Below, piece by piece: positions 45,066-56,148 of a stretch of DNA of 64,000 bases. Origin of the DNA: Cololabis saira (taxonomy: Eukaryota > Chordata > Actinopteri > Beloniformes > Belonidae); contig NC_084591.1 in NCBI RefSeq assembly GCF_033807715.1, positions 43,364,868 to 43,428,867 of the forward strand, in the 5' to 3' direction. Each line of letters starts with the position of its first letter. Position 1 is the first letter of the stretch. The notes under the pieces were generated by a model. It saw only the letters and a list, made by a program, of their open reading frames with translations, did no database searches and was not told the origin of the DNA. The translations under genes and the position numbers were made by a program.

Positions 45066-45689
45066 CAAATTGCGGAGATCAGCACCGCCTCGCACGTATT
45101 TCCCTGCTCTTCTGAGCCGCTGCATCCCGACTCGCGCTGTAGCGTCTTTTTCTTCTAAAGCCCGCGGTACAGGTGTGTTTTTTCGAGAGAAGAACATGGT
45201 TATGGGTATTTTTTTGTCACTCTTTTTTTCTTATAAATTCTTATAAACCGACATTCATTAATTTTTTCTCCATCTTGAAGTCGGTGATTTGTATTCCGGC
45301 AGGTTGAAACAGCGCTCTGCGCTCTGGTGCTGTCAAAGACCCGCCCAGCTCTACTTCTGATTGGCTTGGTTGAGCGCCAGAGCTGCTTTCCTCTCATTCC
45401 ATTGGTAGACGAACTCGGTTGACTCAAACTTTTTTTTTCTCTCAAAGCTTTTTTTTTTTTTTTTTTTTTTAAAGCAGTCAAACTCGCACGCCGAGAAAAA
45501 AAACTCCGTACGCCGGAGATTCGGCACAGTGCCGGAATACTTTAAGCCCTGCATTTCTTACTACTCTTGTCGTAAGGTGTAGCAGCATAAACGATGCCTG
45601 CAGTGAAAGCTGTGTAGTCTTGGGACCGCTGCTCCCAGCGGGACAGCGGTCCCAGCGGGACCAGTGGGACCAGCAGCAGGTGCTGGTCC

Positions 45690-45822
45690 CACTTGCGCTC
45701 GTTTTGGCCCGGGTTGCCTCTTCATATTCACGGGCGTGCGTGTTTTTTAAGTGATGAAACAGGTTGCTTGTGTTTCCACCTCTTGCTGTCACAACACGGC
45801 GGCAAACCTTGCATATCACCAA
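45690..45822 (-). pseudogene. BED zinc finger of a hAT/ZBED-type transposase
   Basis: The minus-strand frame VICKVCRRVVTARGGNTSNL then FHHLKNTHAREYEEATRA has the C-x2-C...H-x4-5-H arrangement of a BED finger. It then runs into a GGGACCAGC-type low-complexity stretch. It sits inside the hAT at 44066-45955, so it is the transposon's own remnant and not a host ZBED gene. Confidence 0.6.
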
Positions 45823-47189
45823 AGTTTTTAATGCCTTATTTAGGCTTATTATTTTATAATTGATTTATTACGGTATTGACGGTATTGCAAAATCCATGTC
45901 GTGGCGCAGTGTCACACCGGTGATGACTATGACACCGGTGTACCGCCCACCCCTACCTCCAGCACCATCACTTTGAACACAGGGGGCCCCCAAGGATGTG
46001 TGCTGAGCCCCTTCCTATTCACTCTACTGAACCATGACTGCACACCATCATTCAGCTCCAACCTCTTCATAAATTTTGCTGACGACACAACTGTGGTGAG
46101 TCCCATCAACAACGCAGATGAGACCAACTACAGGAGTGAGGTGAGCAGTAATCAATAATCGCCACCTGAATGCGGAGAAGACCAAAGAGATTATTCTGGA
46201 CTTCAGGAGAGTGCACACCCACTATACTCCACTAACCATCTCCAATGCTGCAGTGGAAAGGGTGAGCAGCACCAAGTTCCTGGGTGTGCACGTCTCTGAA
46301 GACCTGTCCTGGAGCCACAACACCACATCACTGGCCAAAAAAGCCCAACAGCGCCTCTACTTCCTCCGTAAACTGAGAAGAGCAGGAGACGCCCCCCCCC
46401 ATCATGCACACCTTCTACAGAGGCACCATTGAGAGCATCTTGTCCAGCTCTATCACTGTGTGGTACGGCGCCTGCACCGTGTCCTGCCGCAAGACTCTGC
46501 AATGCATAGTGAGAGCAGCTGAGAAGATCATTGGTGTCTCTCTCCTTCTGGACATTTAAAACACCTGCATCACCAGCAAAGCCATCAGGATTGCAGGTGA
46601 CCCCACCCACCCATCTCACAGCCTCTTCAGCTTGCTGCCATCAGGGAGGAGACTGTGCAGTCTCTGGGCCAAATCCAGCAGGCTCAAGGACAGTTTCTTT
46701 CACCAGGCTGTCAGGAGACTCAACTCTCTCTCTGCTCTACCGTCACTCCGTCCTCTGCCCCCCTACTACAGATTAGGACTGTACTGACAAACTCATTTTA
46801 TTTTTTGCTATTACACAATCACTGCCAGAGAAGGGCAGCTAATGGAGGGACTGTGTAGGTGCACGAGTGCGTGCGTGCTTGTAAAGGTCATTCTCACCTT
46901 GGTGCCGCTGCGCTTCCTGCCACCCAGCTCTCAGTCAGTGAACCCGACTCAGATGACATCACCTTCAGCTCCCACCACCACTCCACTTCCTTTTCAGTAC
47001 AACCCTTATCCATTCTGTGTATTGTTCCATTTAAGAGGGTGACAGAGGACTTTTTGCAAATATATATCTGTTATGGATTGAATAACATTTTTTGACTATA
47101 TAATACAAGACTAAAAAGTATAGTCTTCAAAAATGTATCATAACTGTACATCTTGTATTTGTTCAGAATGTTGATGGCTTATAGAAATA

Positions 47190-47476
47190 AACTTTCCTCT
47201 ATCTGTTTGTGCTTCAAAGTTTCTGTAGCGCCTGCCAGATGGCAACAGCTCAAACAGCTGAGAACTGGGATGCGGGCGGCACTTGGTGATGTTGCGAGCT
47301 CTGCTGAGGCACCGGTTCTAGTAGATGTCCATCAGGGAGGGGAGAGGACAGCCAACGATGCTGTTTTGCCTCACTCTGTCTGCCTCAGTGCAGCTCCCGT
47401 ACCAGGTGGAGACAGCAGTCGTCAGCAGTCTCTTGGTGGACGAGTGCTAGAAGGCCAGCAGCAGCTTACTGTCCAG
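47190..47476 (-). pseudogene. Non-LTR retrotransposon C-terminal fragment, part 2
   Basis: The minus strand reads LDSKLLLAF*HSSTKRLL, TTAVSTWYGSCTEADRVRQN, PLPSLMDIY and LFELLPSGRRYRNF, with two stops. This is the C-terminal region of the same LINE type as at 42400-46790. It continues the frame of part 1 (48322-48440) once the intervening element is set aside. Confidence 0.7.
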
Positions 47477-48321
47477 GGGCCTCATTTATAAAGCTTGTGT
47501 GCGCACAAAACAGGGCTTGAAAGATGCGCACGCCACCTTCTACGCAAAGGTTGGGATTTAAAAATAAAAAACTAACGGAAAAATGTGCGTATCTTTACGC
47601 AAACCCTGACCCTCGCGCACAAACATTTTGAAGATATGGGGAACTGGCGACGCAGACGGTGAGGTGGTCAAATGATGCCAGATTCATGTCATACTTGTAA
47701 TGTCATCATATATCAGACTTGTAATATAATAGCGCTGATCGTGTCCCTCTGTGTTTGAAGCACAGCGTCAGTCAGTTGGCCACTTCCAGGTGCGCCATGC
47801 ACTTGGATCGCTCTGGTGCTGCTGGTCCTGCAGCCGCGGTGCAGGACACGCCGTGCCGGTGTCGTGCCAAAAAGTGATTGCCTGCCAGAATCTGATTTCT
47901 CCCCCGAAAAAGGGTCTTTTTACCTGCCAAAAATTGATTGAAGACCAAATACAGTTAATGAAAGGTTGTTTCTATCTAAATATGATTTGATCTCATTCTT
48001 GAGCTTCATAATCTGAAAATCTGACGTTTCAGCTTTTCATCGCTCAACGGGCTGCTGTGCGCGCTCCCGCGGCCAGAAATCAGATTCTGGCAGGCAACTC
48101 ACTTGCTTTATTTTTGTTAGTGATGCCACTACTGTGACCACCTCATCCACAACATCTCCATCTCAGTCTCCGTGAAATTTAGTGGCACGGTGGCTCCACA
48201 CGTCTCATTCATCCTAACGCACAGCAGAAACAGACTGCAGGAAGCCGCTGCGCATGCTCGGCTTTTGAGCGCACGTACACTTTTAGTATGAATCCTACGC
48301 ACTCTTGTATAAATGAGGCCC
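47477..48321. mobile_element. GGGCCTCATTTATA element with 3-bp duplication (Harbinger-like)
   Basis: An 845-bp element with ends GGGCCTCATTTATA and TATAAATGAGGCCC, flanked by CAG (47474-47476 and 48322-48324; CTG on the coding strand of the host LINE). The LINE frame (RRNN-LD-SK) is restored if one CTG is kept, so the 3-bp duplication is certain. CWG duplications fit PIF/Harbinger. Inside it is GC-rich with CGCACAAA words. Confidence 0.75.
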
Positions 48322-48440
48322 CAGATTGTTCCTCCTGAGGACTCTCAGGAAGTGCAGACACCACTGAGCATTCTTTATGACAGCTGTGGTGTTGTGTCCA
48401 GGAGACGTCAGAGATCCGGACTCCCAGGAACCTCCCTACT
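48322..48440 (-). pseudogene. Non-LTR retrotransposon fragment, part 1
   Basis: The minus strand has RFLGVRISD and then, after a frame break, AVIKNAQWCLHFLRVLRRNN, the region just before the C-terminal part encoded at 47190-47476. Confidence 0.65.
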
Positions 48441-48549
48441 GTAAATATGTTTAAATGTGTTGATTAAAGATTGTAAAGACTAAAGTAAAAAAGTAAAGTA
48501 AAAAGTAAAGACTGTTGACTTTATGTATTTTATGTTTCCATGGTATAGG

Positions 48550-48941
48550 TAGGGCTGGGCGATTTTGGACAAAAGTAAAATCCCGATTTTTTTCTCTGAA
48601 AACCCGATTTTCGATTTCGATTTTTTTGGTACAACTACAAAAGACAATGGAATAAATTGTTTCAAATATTTTATCTTTATTTTTAAAGAAAAATAGCAAA
48701 CAAATTTCCCTATTGGGAAATGATGAAGTGCAATTGAAAGATACTGTAAATCCTCCTTGAGTTTAGTAAAGTGACAACATTTACAATGTTCTTGACCAAA
48801 CAAAGATGACTAGACAAGCTCTGGCTGTAATGCAGCCAGCTGCAAAAAAGGAAAAACGATTTTCCGATTTTCCTTTTTTTAAACATCGTCTTGATTAATA
48901 AATCCGATTTAGATTTAAAATCGATTAATCGCACAGCCCTA
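48550..48941 (+). mobile_element. hAT-type MITE, TAGGGCTGGGCGATTT family, copy 1
   Basis: 392 bp with ends TAGGGCTGGGCGATTTTG and ATTAATCGCACAGCCCTA and a perfect duplication GGTATAGG (48542-48549 and 48942-48949). The interior matches 53440-53835 in reverse. Confidence 0.88.
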
Positions 48942-48984
48942 GGTATAGGTATGTTTAATTGCTTTATACGAGAAACTTGTGTGT

Positions 48985-49060
48985 GCTGTCGTGGCCAGGA
49001 CACCCTGGAAGAAGAGATCTTGGATCTCAATGGGACATTCCTGGACAAAAAGAAACCTGA
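48985..49060 (+). repeat. Possible LINE 3' tail fragment
   Basis: GTCGTGGCCAGGACACCCTG and GATCTCAATGGGACATTCC resemble the 3' end of fish LINEs (GGCCAGG...AAAGAGAT..CTCAATGGGA). A 75-residue open frame overlaps it; I do not take it as a gene. Confidence 0.35.
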
Positions 49061-49129
49061 ATGGGTGGACTCTCTCCAAACGCTCACCGTTGATATAGAG
49101 GGGAAAATTAAAATGTAATTCTCATTTCT

Positions 49130-50459
49130 CTCTTATTTCTTTGGAAAGAAGTTTAACTTTTATATGCATCTTCTGAGGAGTGATTTTGGTCCAGTCTTTC
49201 CTCAGCCACCTCTCAGCTAAAAGCTTAAATAGTCCTCTCTTTTACAAATACTTCCCGTAACATTTTTATTTTGAAGTAAATCTTTACTTGAAAATGTTAT
49301 TTGTTTTCCTTGTCACTTTTCCTGCATTGGTTGAGAGCAAAATGTACATTTTGAATTAATTTGCTTCGTTTGAAGTGATGCAAATTAGTACAATATGACA
49401 GCTGTCAGAAAAGTTGGACAGTGCGAGTTCTATCATGGTACCTGGACTTGAAAGTTACAACATTGTTGCTCTGTCATGTTTGAACCACCAACTTTTACAT
49501 TCTTTTTTCCTATAATTTCCTGGAGAACATATGAACTTTAATTTGGTCTCTCTCTGTTTTTTCTCTGTGAGTATCTTATCCCACAATATTGTTTATGCAA
49601 CATCTGTTCAACTATTAGAACTCACAGGGAAACTTTTATTAGGAACCACTCATAGTAACAATTAAGCCATCTGGATAGGGATTTATGTTTTTTCTTGCAT
49701 ATGAGTAAAACTTGGAACCTGTGCTGTAATATCAAAAAAGAAATTCATATGAAATCATGCAAAACAATGCCTGCCTCGAGCCACCAGCATTGTGAAGTTC
49801 TCTACTGTTGTGGAGCTCACTGAGCTTGATTATGGCCTTTTAATCAGGCTGCGGTCTTCGCTGCAGTCTGGATCCTGTATGCCGCTCTCCAGTTTGTGTG
49901 GGAACACTAATGTCACCCATTACTACTAATGAAATGATCAGCTGGAGACTTCCTCCCACCCTGCTGGTTAAATTAATTGGGACTTTATAGCATTAAATTA
50001 TTCATACAGAAGCAGATCCTTTCTAAGTCAATATATGAAAGACACAGATTAAGAGTGCCTGCGATCCCCTGTATGCACTTTAAATACCATTAACACAAGT
50101 GTAAATTGAGTTCTGCAAAGATTTTATCGAAAGTGAAAAATCACAGTGGCAATTTATACTTGAGCTGGGCAATTCATTGAAAATGAATTTTAACCGACGT
50201 TTTAGCGAATTTAAAACCTATAATCAGTCTTGCTTCTGTCAGTTATTTTGGTTTTCCAAAATTGGTTTGTGTGTGTTTATGTGCTGCCCTATGACACGCT
50301 ACCGCCAGGCCTGCATTTGTAGTGAAGTGACTCCGCCCTCTCCAGTTCACAACTTGGACCAAACATGAAAGTAACTCAGTTGAGGAGAGAAATTAACAAG
50401 ATCTTGGACACATTTTGAATTTAGTGAAGATGACACAGAAAACAAAAAAGTCAAATGTA
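49130..50459. other. First intron, repeat-poor; candidate conserved non-coding DNA
   Basis: No mobile element is recognised. 49740-50110 is balanced in composition with homeodomain-type words (TTAAATTAATTGGG, CATTAAATTATTCAT) and no repeat character, unusual in this intron. It may be regulatory; no comparison was possible. Confidence 0.35.
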
Positions 50460-50691
50460 CCGTAATTTCCGGACTATTAAATGCACCCAAATATAAGCCA
50501 CACGCAGTAAATTTAAAAAGAAAACAGATTTTGTACATATATAAGCGGCACTTGTCAGGCGTCCCCGACGCTAAATGTATTGGCGGAGCTCGTCAGCCCA
50601 TAAAAATCCATGAATTAGCTGCATCGTTGTTAAAGCCACAGGGTTCAAAGCCTGTTAAAAAAAGTAGCGGCTTATAGTCTGGAAAGTACAG
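50460..50691. mobile_element. CCGTA element with TA duplication, copy 2
   Basis: 232 bp with ends CCGTAATTTCCGGACTATTA and TTATAGTCTGGAAAGTACAG, flanked by TA (50458-50459 and 50692-50693). Same family as 31879-32235. Confidence 0.75.
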
Positions 50692-50869
50692 TAAAATCTA
50701 AACGCTCTAAACGGTTTCAGTAAGTAAAGGTAAAATTTCCAGCTTATTTCAACACCTGTCCCATTGCATGAGCACCCAATCTAGCCTACGGATAATACCG
50801 TAACACACAACGTAGATGATCTGAAACATTTAAGTGTGACAAACATGCAATAATAATTGCCACGGCATG

Positions 50870-50909
50870 CTCCGGTCAGCTCGAGACAATTGTCTCGAGC
50901 TGACCGGAG
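50870..50909. repeat. Perfect 40-bp palindrome
   Basis: CTCCGGTCAGCTCGAGACAA is followed at once by its exact reverse complement, with no spacer. No mobile-element ends surround it. 50970-51130 downstream contains loosely repeated GCCGCCCTGACGGTTATTTT phrases. Confidence 0.95.
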
Positions 50910-52123
50910 GATCGAGACTGGAGAGATGATTAAAAATGTGATGTCCGCGCACCATGAGCTTAAAAATGTATGTACCGGTACTTTGCAAAATAGCTCTTTC
51001 TACATTAGCCGCCCTGACGGTTATTTTGTACATTAGCCCGGCTATTTTACACATTCTCCAATTGGCCGGCTATTTTACATATTCACCGCCCTGCTGGTTA
51101 TTTTGCAAATTAGCCGTTTTTCTACATGAACTGTAACATATATATACACCTCTATATCAAGGGGATACAAAGAAATTACATTACAATGATGCTGCAACAG
51201 GCTGCCACTTATGCAGTGCTGTTAGATTATCGTTTCTATATTTCTGATTACCACACTCAGTCAGCATAGCTAGAAGGTGCCTACAAATGCCTGCTTGATG
51301 TATTTTATCCCATGTGCAGTCACAATGGCATTACACTGTCACACCATGATTCTTTCTTCGTGGCGCTCCACCATCAGCCGTGATGAGCCGTGGATCATGG
51401 CTCCGTTTATGTGTTTTTCATACATTAAACTTGTTTCATTGCATTGTTAAAACTTTCCATCAACGCTGTCCCCTCAGACTGTGGGAGCTCCTAAACACTT
51501 CACGTTGCAGAATAATATAGTCATAGTGCAGCTGCAGGGTGAGTTTCACCTCATTCATGTGATTGAAGCAGCAGAGTTCAGAGAGGGATTGGATTGTCTG
51601 TCAGAAAGTATTGGTTTTGTGTAAAATGTTTTTCCCCTTTTGTCACAAGGGTGTTTTTTTCAGTTATTTTTATTTTATTTTATTTTTTTACATTAAAATG
51701 TGCTAAAATATTCAGAACTTTGGCATAAGTGGAACCCAACAAGTCTTCCCTAAAACTGCCCCTAGCAGCACGGTAACACTGGAGAGGTTTTTGTAGAAGT
51801 TGAAAAGGACTAAAAGAGCCAAGAACATCTACACTGCAGTAAGAACAAAAACACAAGTCCAAACTGACATCTTCCATTCAAACCATGCTTACACACGTTT
51901 TATATTTTGTTTAATTTGAGAATATTTTATTTATTGGAGGACTTGATAATAGATTTAAGCAGTACTTTATTTACTAGTTTATTTACTTACTTTCTAGAGT
52001 TGTGGAGAACCGAGATATTTGGGCTTTAGGCTAAGAAAAAAGATGTTTCGAGAATGTTTATGTTCCCGCATTTACAACCTTCTCTACTTTCTGTATCATT
52101 CAGCTGAGTTCCACCTCGAAGCA
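50910..52123. other. First intron, unassigned
   Basis: Apart from the degenerate repeated phrases at 50970-51130 (GGCTATTTTACA, GCCCTG.CGGTTATTTTG), nothing is recognised. Confidence 0.35.
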
Positions 52124-52310
52124 TTCAATTCGGTTCAATTTCATTTATAGAGCGTCTGTAACAACACAAGTTGTCTCTAGAACCTTTCCAGAGACCCAGA
52201 ACATAAACCCCCGAGCAATTATTACATGAACAATGGCAGGTAAAAACTCCCCTAGTGGGAGAAAAACCTGAAGTGGCAACACAAGAAGACGGCCACTGTG
52301 ATCGTACTGT
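52124..52310. repeat. Dispersed fish repeat (LINE 3' tail-like)
   Basis: TTCAATTTCATTTATAGAGC, AACCCCCGAGCAATTATTAC and GGTAAAAACTCCCCTAGTGG are phrases I know from a very common teleost retrotransposon tail. Confidence 0.5.
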
Positions 52311-53431
52311 TGACCTCACAGGGTTTATTCTAAAAAAACATTCATATATGAAAACATAAAGCTCAAATAATTTGGATGTTGAGATTGAATGAGTAAACAA
52401 GGTCTTCACTGTCTGAAAGTTAGCTAAAGAAAGCTTTACCCCCCTCCACCCACCATCGCCACCTCACCAATTCAACTGCTCCTTTCAAATTGCAAATGTC
52501 ACAGTTGAAGCATGGAGTAGCAGAGTTATGAAAGTCATCAGTCAGGCAGTGAAACTAAAAGAACTCGTAGGAGGCGTATCGGAGCCTCAACTAACAGCTG
52601 TTGGGTCTCTTTGAGGGTGACAGTTGGAACTCAGAGAGGCATCTGCAGGATTCAGCTGAGCTCGGATGAGAAATGTTCAGACTGATCCAGATGCTTTATG
52701 CCTGAGCGGACAAAAACTCCACTGTCCATCACTACACTGAAAGAATTACTACTAGACGAAGGGTAGACACCAAAACAAAAAAATACACAATAAGAATGGA
52801 GGAAATGTTGTTTGAAAGATGTACAGGAGGAGAAAAATAACAAAAGCTACCGTAGACAACCAACAGTGTTGTCATATGAGCATGCTGTATAAAGATACCG
52901 ATGCACAGCTTTTCTCTGTGGGACTGACAGAACTAATCAAAAATTAAATTAAAATTTTAAAAAGTGGTGGGTGGCCATGAGGCAGCTCCAGAAACAGGTT
53001 GGAAGAAGAAAAACATTTTCAATGTGAATGGTTTTCTGTTTAGTACTATGTATTCAGAAAATATTTAATACACAGATCCAAGAGGTATCTCCCCGGTTGA
53101 ACATGATTTTACAGGGTTTCAGCATCTGCTGTGTACTATCTGTAAGTCAACCTGAATTAACCAAAACATGGCGGGGGAGGATGCCTGAAAGATCCAGTAT
53201 GCCAAAACATGTAGTTAGAATTTAGTGTTTATCTGCTGCATGAGCTTATGATCAATTAAAACTTTTTTGGAAACTAATTTGATAAGTGAAAAGTTTATTC
53301 TTGACTTTCTGATGTCCTGAGATAACCCTCTCCTGTGCTGCCTTTGGTCCATGTCAGCGTGGGTCAGAGTAACCACTTTTCAACCAGAGGGCACACTTTT
53401 ATGTCTCTATAGTCAAATTAGTATCTTGCTA
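52311..53431. other. First intron, unassigned
   Basis: No recognised feature. Confidence 0.35.
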
Positions 53432-53439
53432 CATCAACC

Positions 53440-53835
53440 TAGGTGTGTGCAATTAATCGATTTTAAATCTAAATCGGATTTATTAATCACAATCGATGTT
53501 AAAAAAAAGGAAAATCGGAAAATGGATTTTCCTTTTTTGCAGCTGGCTGCATTACAGACAGAGCTCGTCTAGTCATCTTTGTTTGGTCAAGAAAATTGTA
53601 AATGTTGTCACTTTACTGAACTCAAGGAGGATTTACAGTATCTTTCAATTGCACTTCATTCCCAATAGGGACATTTGTTTGCTATTTTTCTTTAAAAATA
53701 AAGATAAAATATTTGAAACAATTTATTCCATTGTCTTTTGAAGTTTTACCAAAAAAATCGAAATCGAAATCGAAAATCGGGTTTTCAGAGGAAAAAAATC
53801 GGGATTTTATTTTTGTCCAAAATCGCCCAGCCCTA
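53440..53835 (-). mobile_element. hAT-type MITE, TAGGGCTGGGCGATTT family, copy 2
   Basis: 396 bp in reverse orientation to 48550-48941, from TAGGTGTGTGCAATTAATCG to AAAATCGCCCAGCCCTA. A perfect duplication CATCAACC flanks it (53432-53439 and 53836-53843). Confidence 0.88.
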
Positions 53836-53843
53836 CATCAACC

Positions 53844-55748
53844 ACTATGTACTCTGTTCATTATTTGGTTTATCAAAAAAGATTTCAGTAGATTTTCAGT
53901 AGTCGGTGTCCCAGCATTATCAATATTTTTGTTCGTTTCAAGGTATTTGAGAGACATGTTTTTTGCTTTCTGAAATGGAAAAATGCCAACAAATTCTTCC
54001 ACACATCCTGGTTGGACTTTGTCTATCCATTGTTCTTTTCTTTTCTCTGCATACTGTTTAGTTGATTCTTGCATTTGTCCATACATGTACACACATACAT
54101 ACATCTGGAGTTGGGGCTTCACAGATATTTCTAAGCTTGTCATTACCAACGAAACTTCCAAGTAAACAAGAAAGACAAAAAAAAAAAAAATCACAAAGAA
54201 AGACTCCAGTTTGTAGTATCCATGACAACTGGAAAAGGATCCACTTTACACAAAATACTTTAAAGAAAAAGAACACCAGGTTTGTGCGTTTGTGGTGACA
54301 AAGTGAGAACAAAACTTAAGAGAAGGAAGGAAGAATGGAAAGAGGGAAGAAAATCTACTTTCTAAATTGTTGCTACACTGAAAGAGGAAAGATTAGTCAC
54401 AGTGCCTATAAATAACCATTCAATTAAGTTGTTTTTTTAATTAAATTATTTCTTCATTTGAAAAAATGTATGTAATTAAATAGATTGTTTTTTAGCAAAT
54501 TACAGTAGATGCAACTCTGCTTGTACACTGACAATAAATATAAAGGCCAAAATATACCTCTGCATAGTGCACTAATTAGACTGGACTATGTCCATGCTAA
54601 AATCATTTAGAACTGTGTCTTTATTTCTCATTCTGGAAATACAGAACCTAGAAATATGCATTTCAGGATAGACATGCTGTGAAGCTTTAGAAAATAGAGG
54701 ATCTTAAACACGTGGAAAACCTTTAACACTGTCCATGTAATCTTGAATTATTTTCTTAGATTTTTTTTACTTCCTTCAATCCGCCTTAATACTAGCCATC
54801 CGTTCCCCTGTTTATTATAAACAACATACAACAGACCAACGATGACTGTAAATGTGCTTTATATCTGATTTCCAAAACTGCCTGTGAGCTACACCCTCAG
54901 AACTCTTCTGAATATCCAATGGTGACAAATATTGCTCTGCATACAGGATCAAATGATGTCTCCAAGCAACAATCTGAGCTTCTGAAACTGGATTATTAAA
55001 CACAGTGAGCTCTCTGAATGCAGCTGTATTCATTAGTGGACCTGTACCACCCGTCAGAGGAAGAGAGGAAAATTCATCAGGTTGTTGGCCCTGAATAAAT
55101 GGCTACTATCGGCATGTGCTGACCACTCTGACCCGATCTTTATTAATAATTGTAAAAAATTTTGGAAATGCAGGAATCTTTCCATGGCAAATAGATTTAA
55201 TTTTGACAAAATCTGGGTCAAACTGTTCACCTGCAACATATTTTAACTTTCTGTGTCATCCATCTTTTCTCAGTGCTAAAGCTGAGATAAACAAGCAGTT
55301 ATCTCTTAGAGAGGAACAAAGAGAACCCAACAAAAACCTTGAGGACAAACTACATCTGCCCCCATCTGGGGAAAGCTTTGAAAAGGAGAGACATCAGACC
55401 CAAGAACATGGGTCCTTATTTGCCTCCAATCTTCTCAACAGCACCAATGACCAGGACCTTCTCCAACCCCCCCCAAACCCATGACAGGTCATCGTGCTCC
55501 TCACCCTCCCCACACCTGAAATTCACTGAGCAGATGATGGAGTGGGTCAACGCTGGGATCAGATCTACCCACTGGTTCAATCCCTTCTTGTCCCCCATAC
55601 ACCCCCCACTGGAGCAGCCAAAGGTGTGCCACTGAGCCCTAACCCCAGCAGAACAGTCAAAGTTACAGAACCCAGCCCCGCCCCATACGGTCCTTCCACC
55701 CCGCCATCATGCTCTGTCTTCCCAGTCCGATATGTGATGTGCGGAGGA
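53844..55748. other. First intron, unassigned
   Basis: About 1.9 kb without a recognised exon or element. 55480-55700 is C-rich. Confidence 0.35.
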
Positions 55749-56148
55749 TAGGCTCGGGCGGTATTACGGTAATACCGTATGCTGTCGGTAGGGGTGGGCA
55801 AAAATATCGATACAGCAATATATCGCGATACATAGTCTCCCGATACGATATCGATATTCAATGTATGTATCGCAATATATTGCCGTATCAATATTTTTGC
55901 CCCCCCCCTATACTTGATTTTGTTATTTCAGTGTGGGTGAGACACTGCATTTTATTTTGAGTATTTTGTATTTAAGAATAATGCACACAAACAATTTAAA
56001 AAAAAAAAGAAAATGAAAACACTGTTCTCCTCTCTTCTCAAGCTGAAGCCTTTATAATCAAACCCAATAATCACTCAACCCTCACATTGTAGCCTATAGA
56101 TTTATAATGTAACTGCAACTATCTTAAACTGAATGTCAAGTGTAACTA

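Larger units (their letters stand above)
44066..45955 (-). mobile_element. hAT element with BED-finger remnant
   Basis: A 1,890-bp element with ends TAGGGGTGGGCGATAT and ACCGCCCACCCCTA and a perfect 8-bp duplication CCTCCAGC (44058-44065 and 45956-45963). It interrupts the reverse transcriptase of a LINE. The subterminal zones carry ATATCACGGTATTTTT words. A BED-type finger is encoded on the minus strand near its right end. Other repeats lie inside (a 23-bp inverted pair at 44428-44489, a CAGTAATCCCTTGTTT fragment at about 44958 and a 25-base T-run). Confidence 0.85.
42400..46790 (+). pseudogene. CR1/L2/Rex1-type non-LTR retrotransposon, broken
   Basis: Plus-strand LINE remnants in order. 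42750-42960, end of the endonuclease region: VVITRDFKERHLSLSLSAAL, then LLYKNVRDA. 43910-44065: [20 protein letters not shown]. 45959-46150, RT core: LNTGGPQGCVLSPFLF, then NLFINFADDTTVVSPI with the FADD catalytic box. 46150-46400: EIILDFRR and SSTKFLGVHVSEDLSW. After a frame break at the C-run near 46391 come the C-terminal ITVWYGACTV and LFSLLPSGRR. The protein is split exactly by a hAT at 44066-45955, has further stops and frame breaks, and 43000-43870 is not recognisable. It is inactive. Confidence 0.75.

Noticed and set aside
45478..45822. Host ZBED-type gene
   Set aside because: The BED finger is inside a hAT element with a perfect 8-bp duplication and is not followed by a transposase or host-like frame.
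48891..49118. 75-residue open frame as a small gene
   Set aside because: Its first part is the end of a hAT MITE and its second part resembles a LINE 3' tail, so the frame is a chance join.
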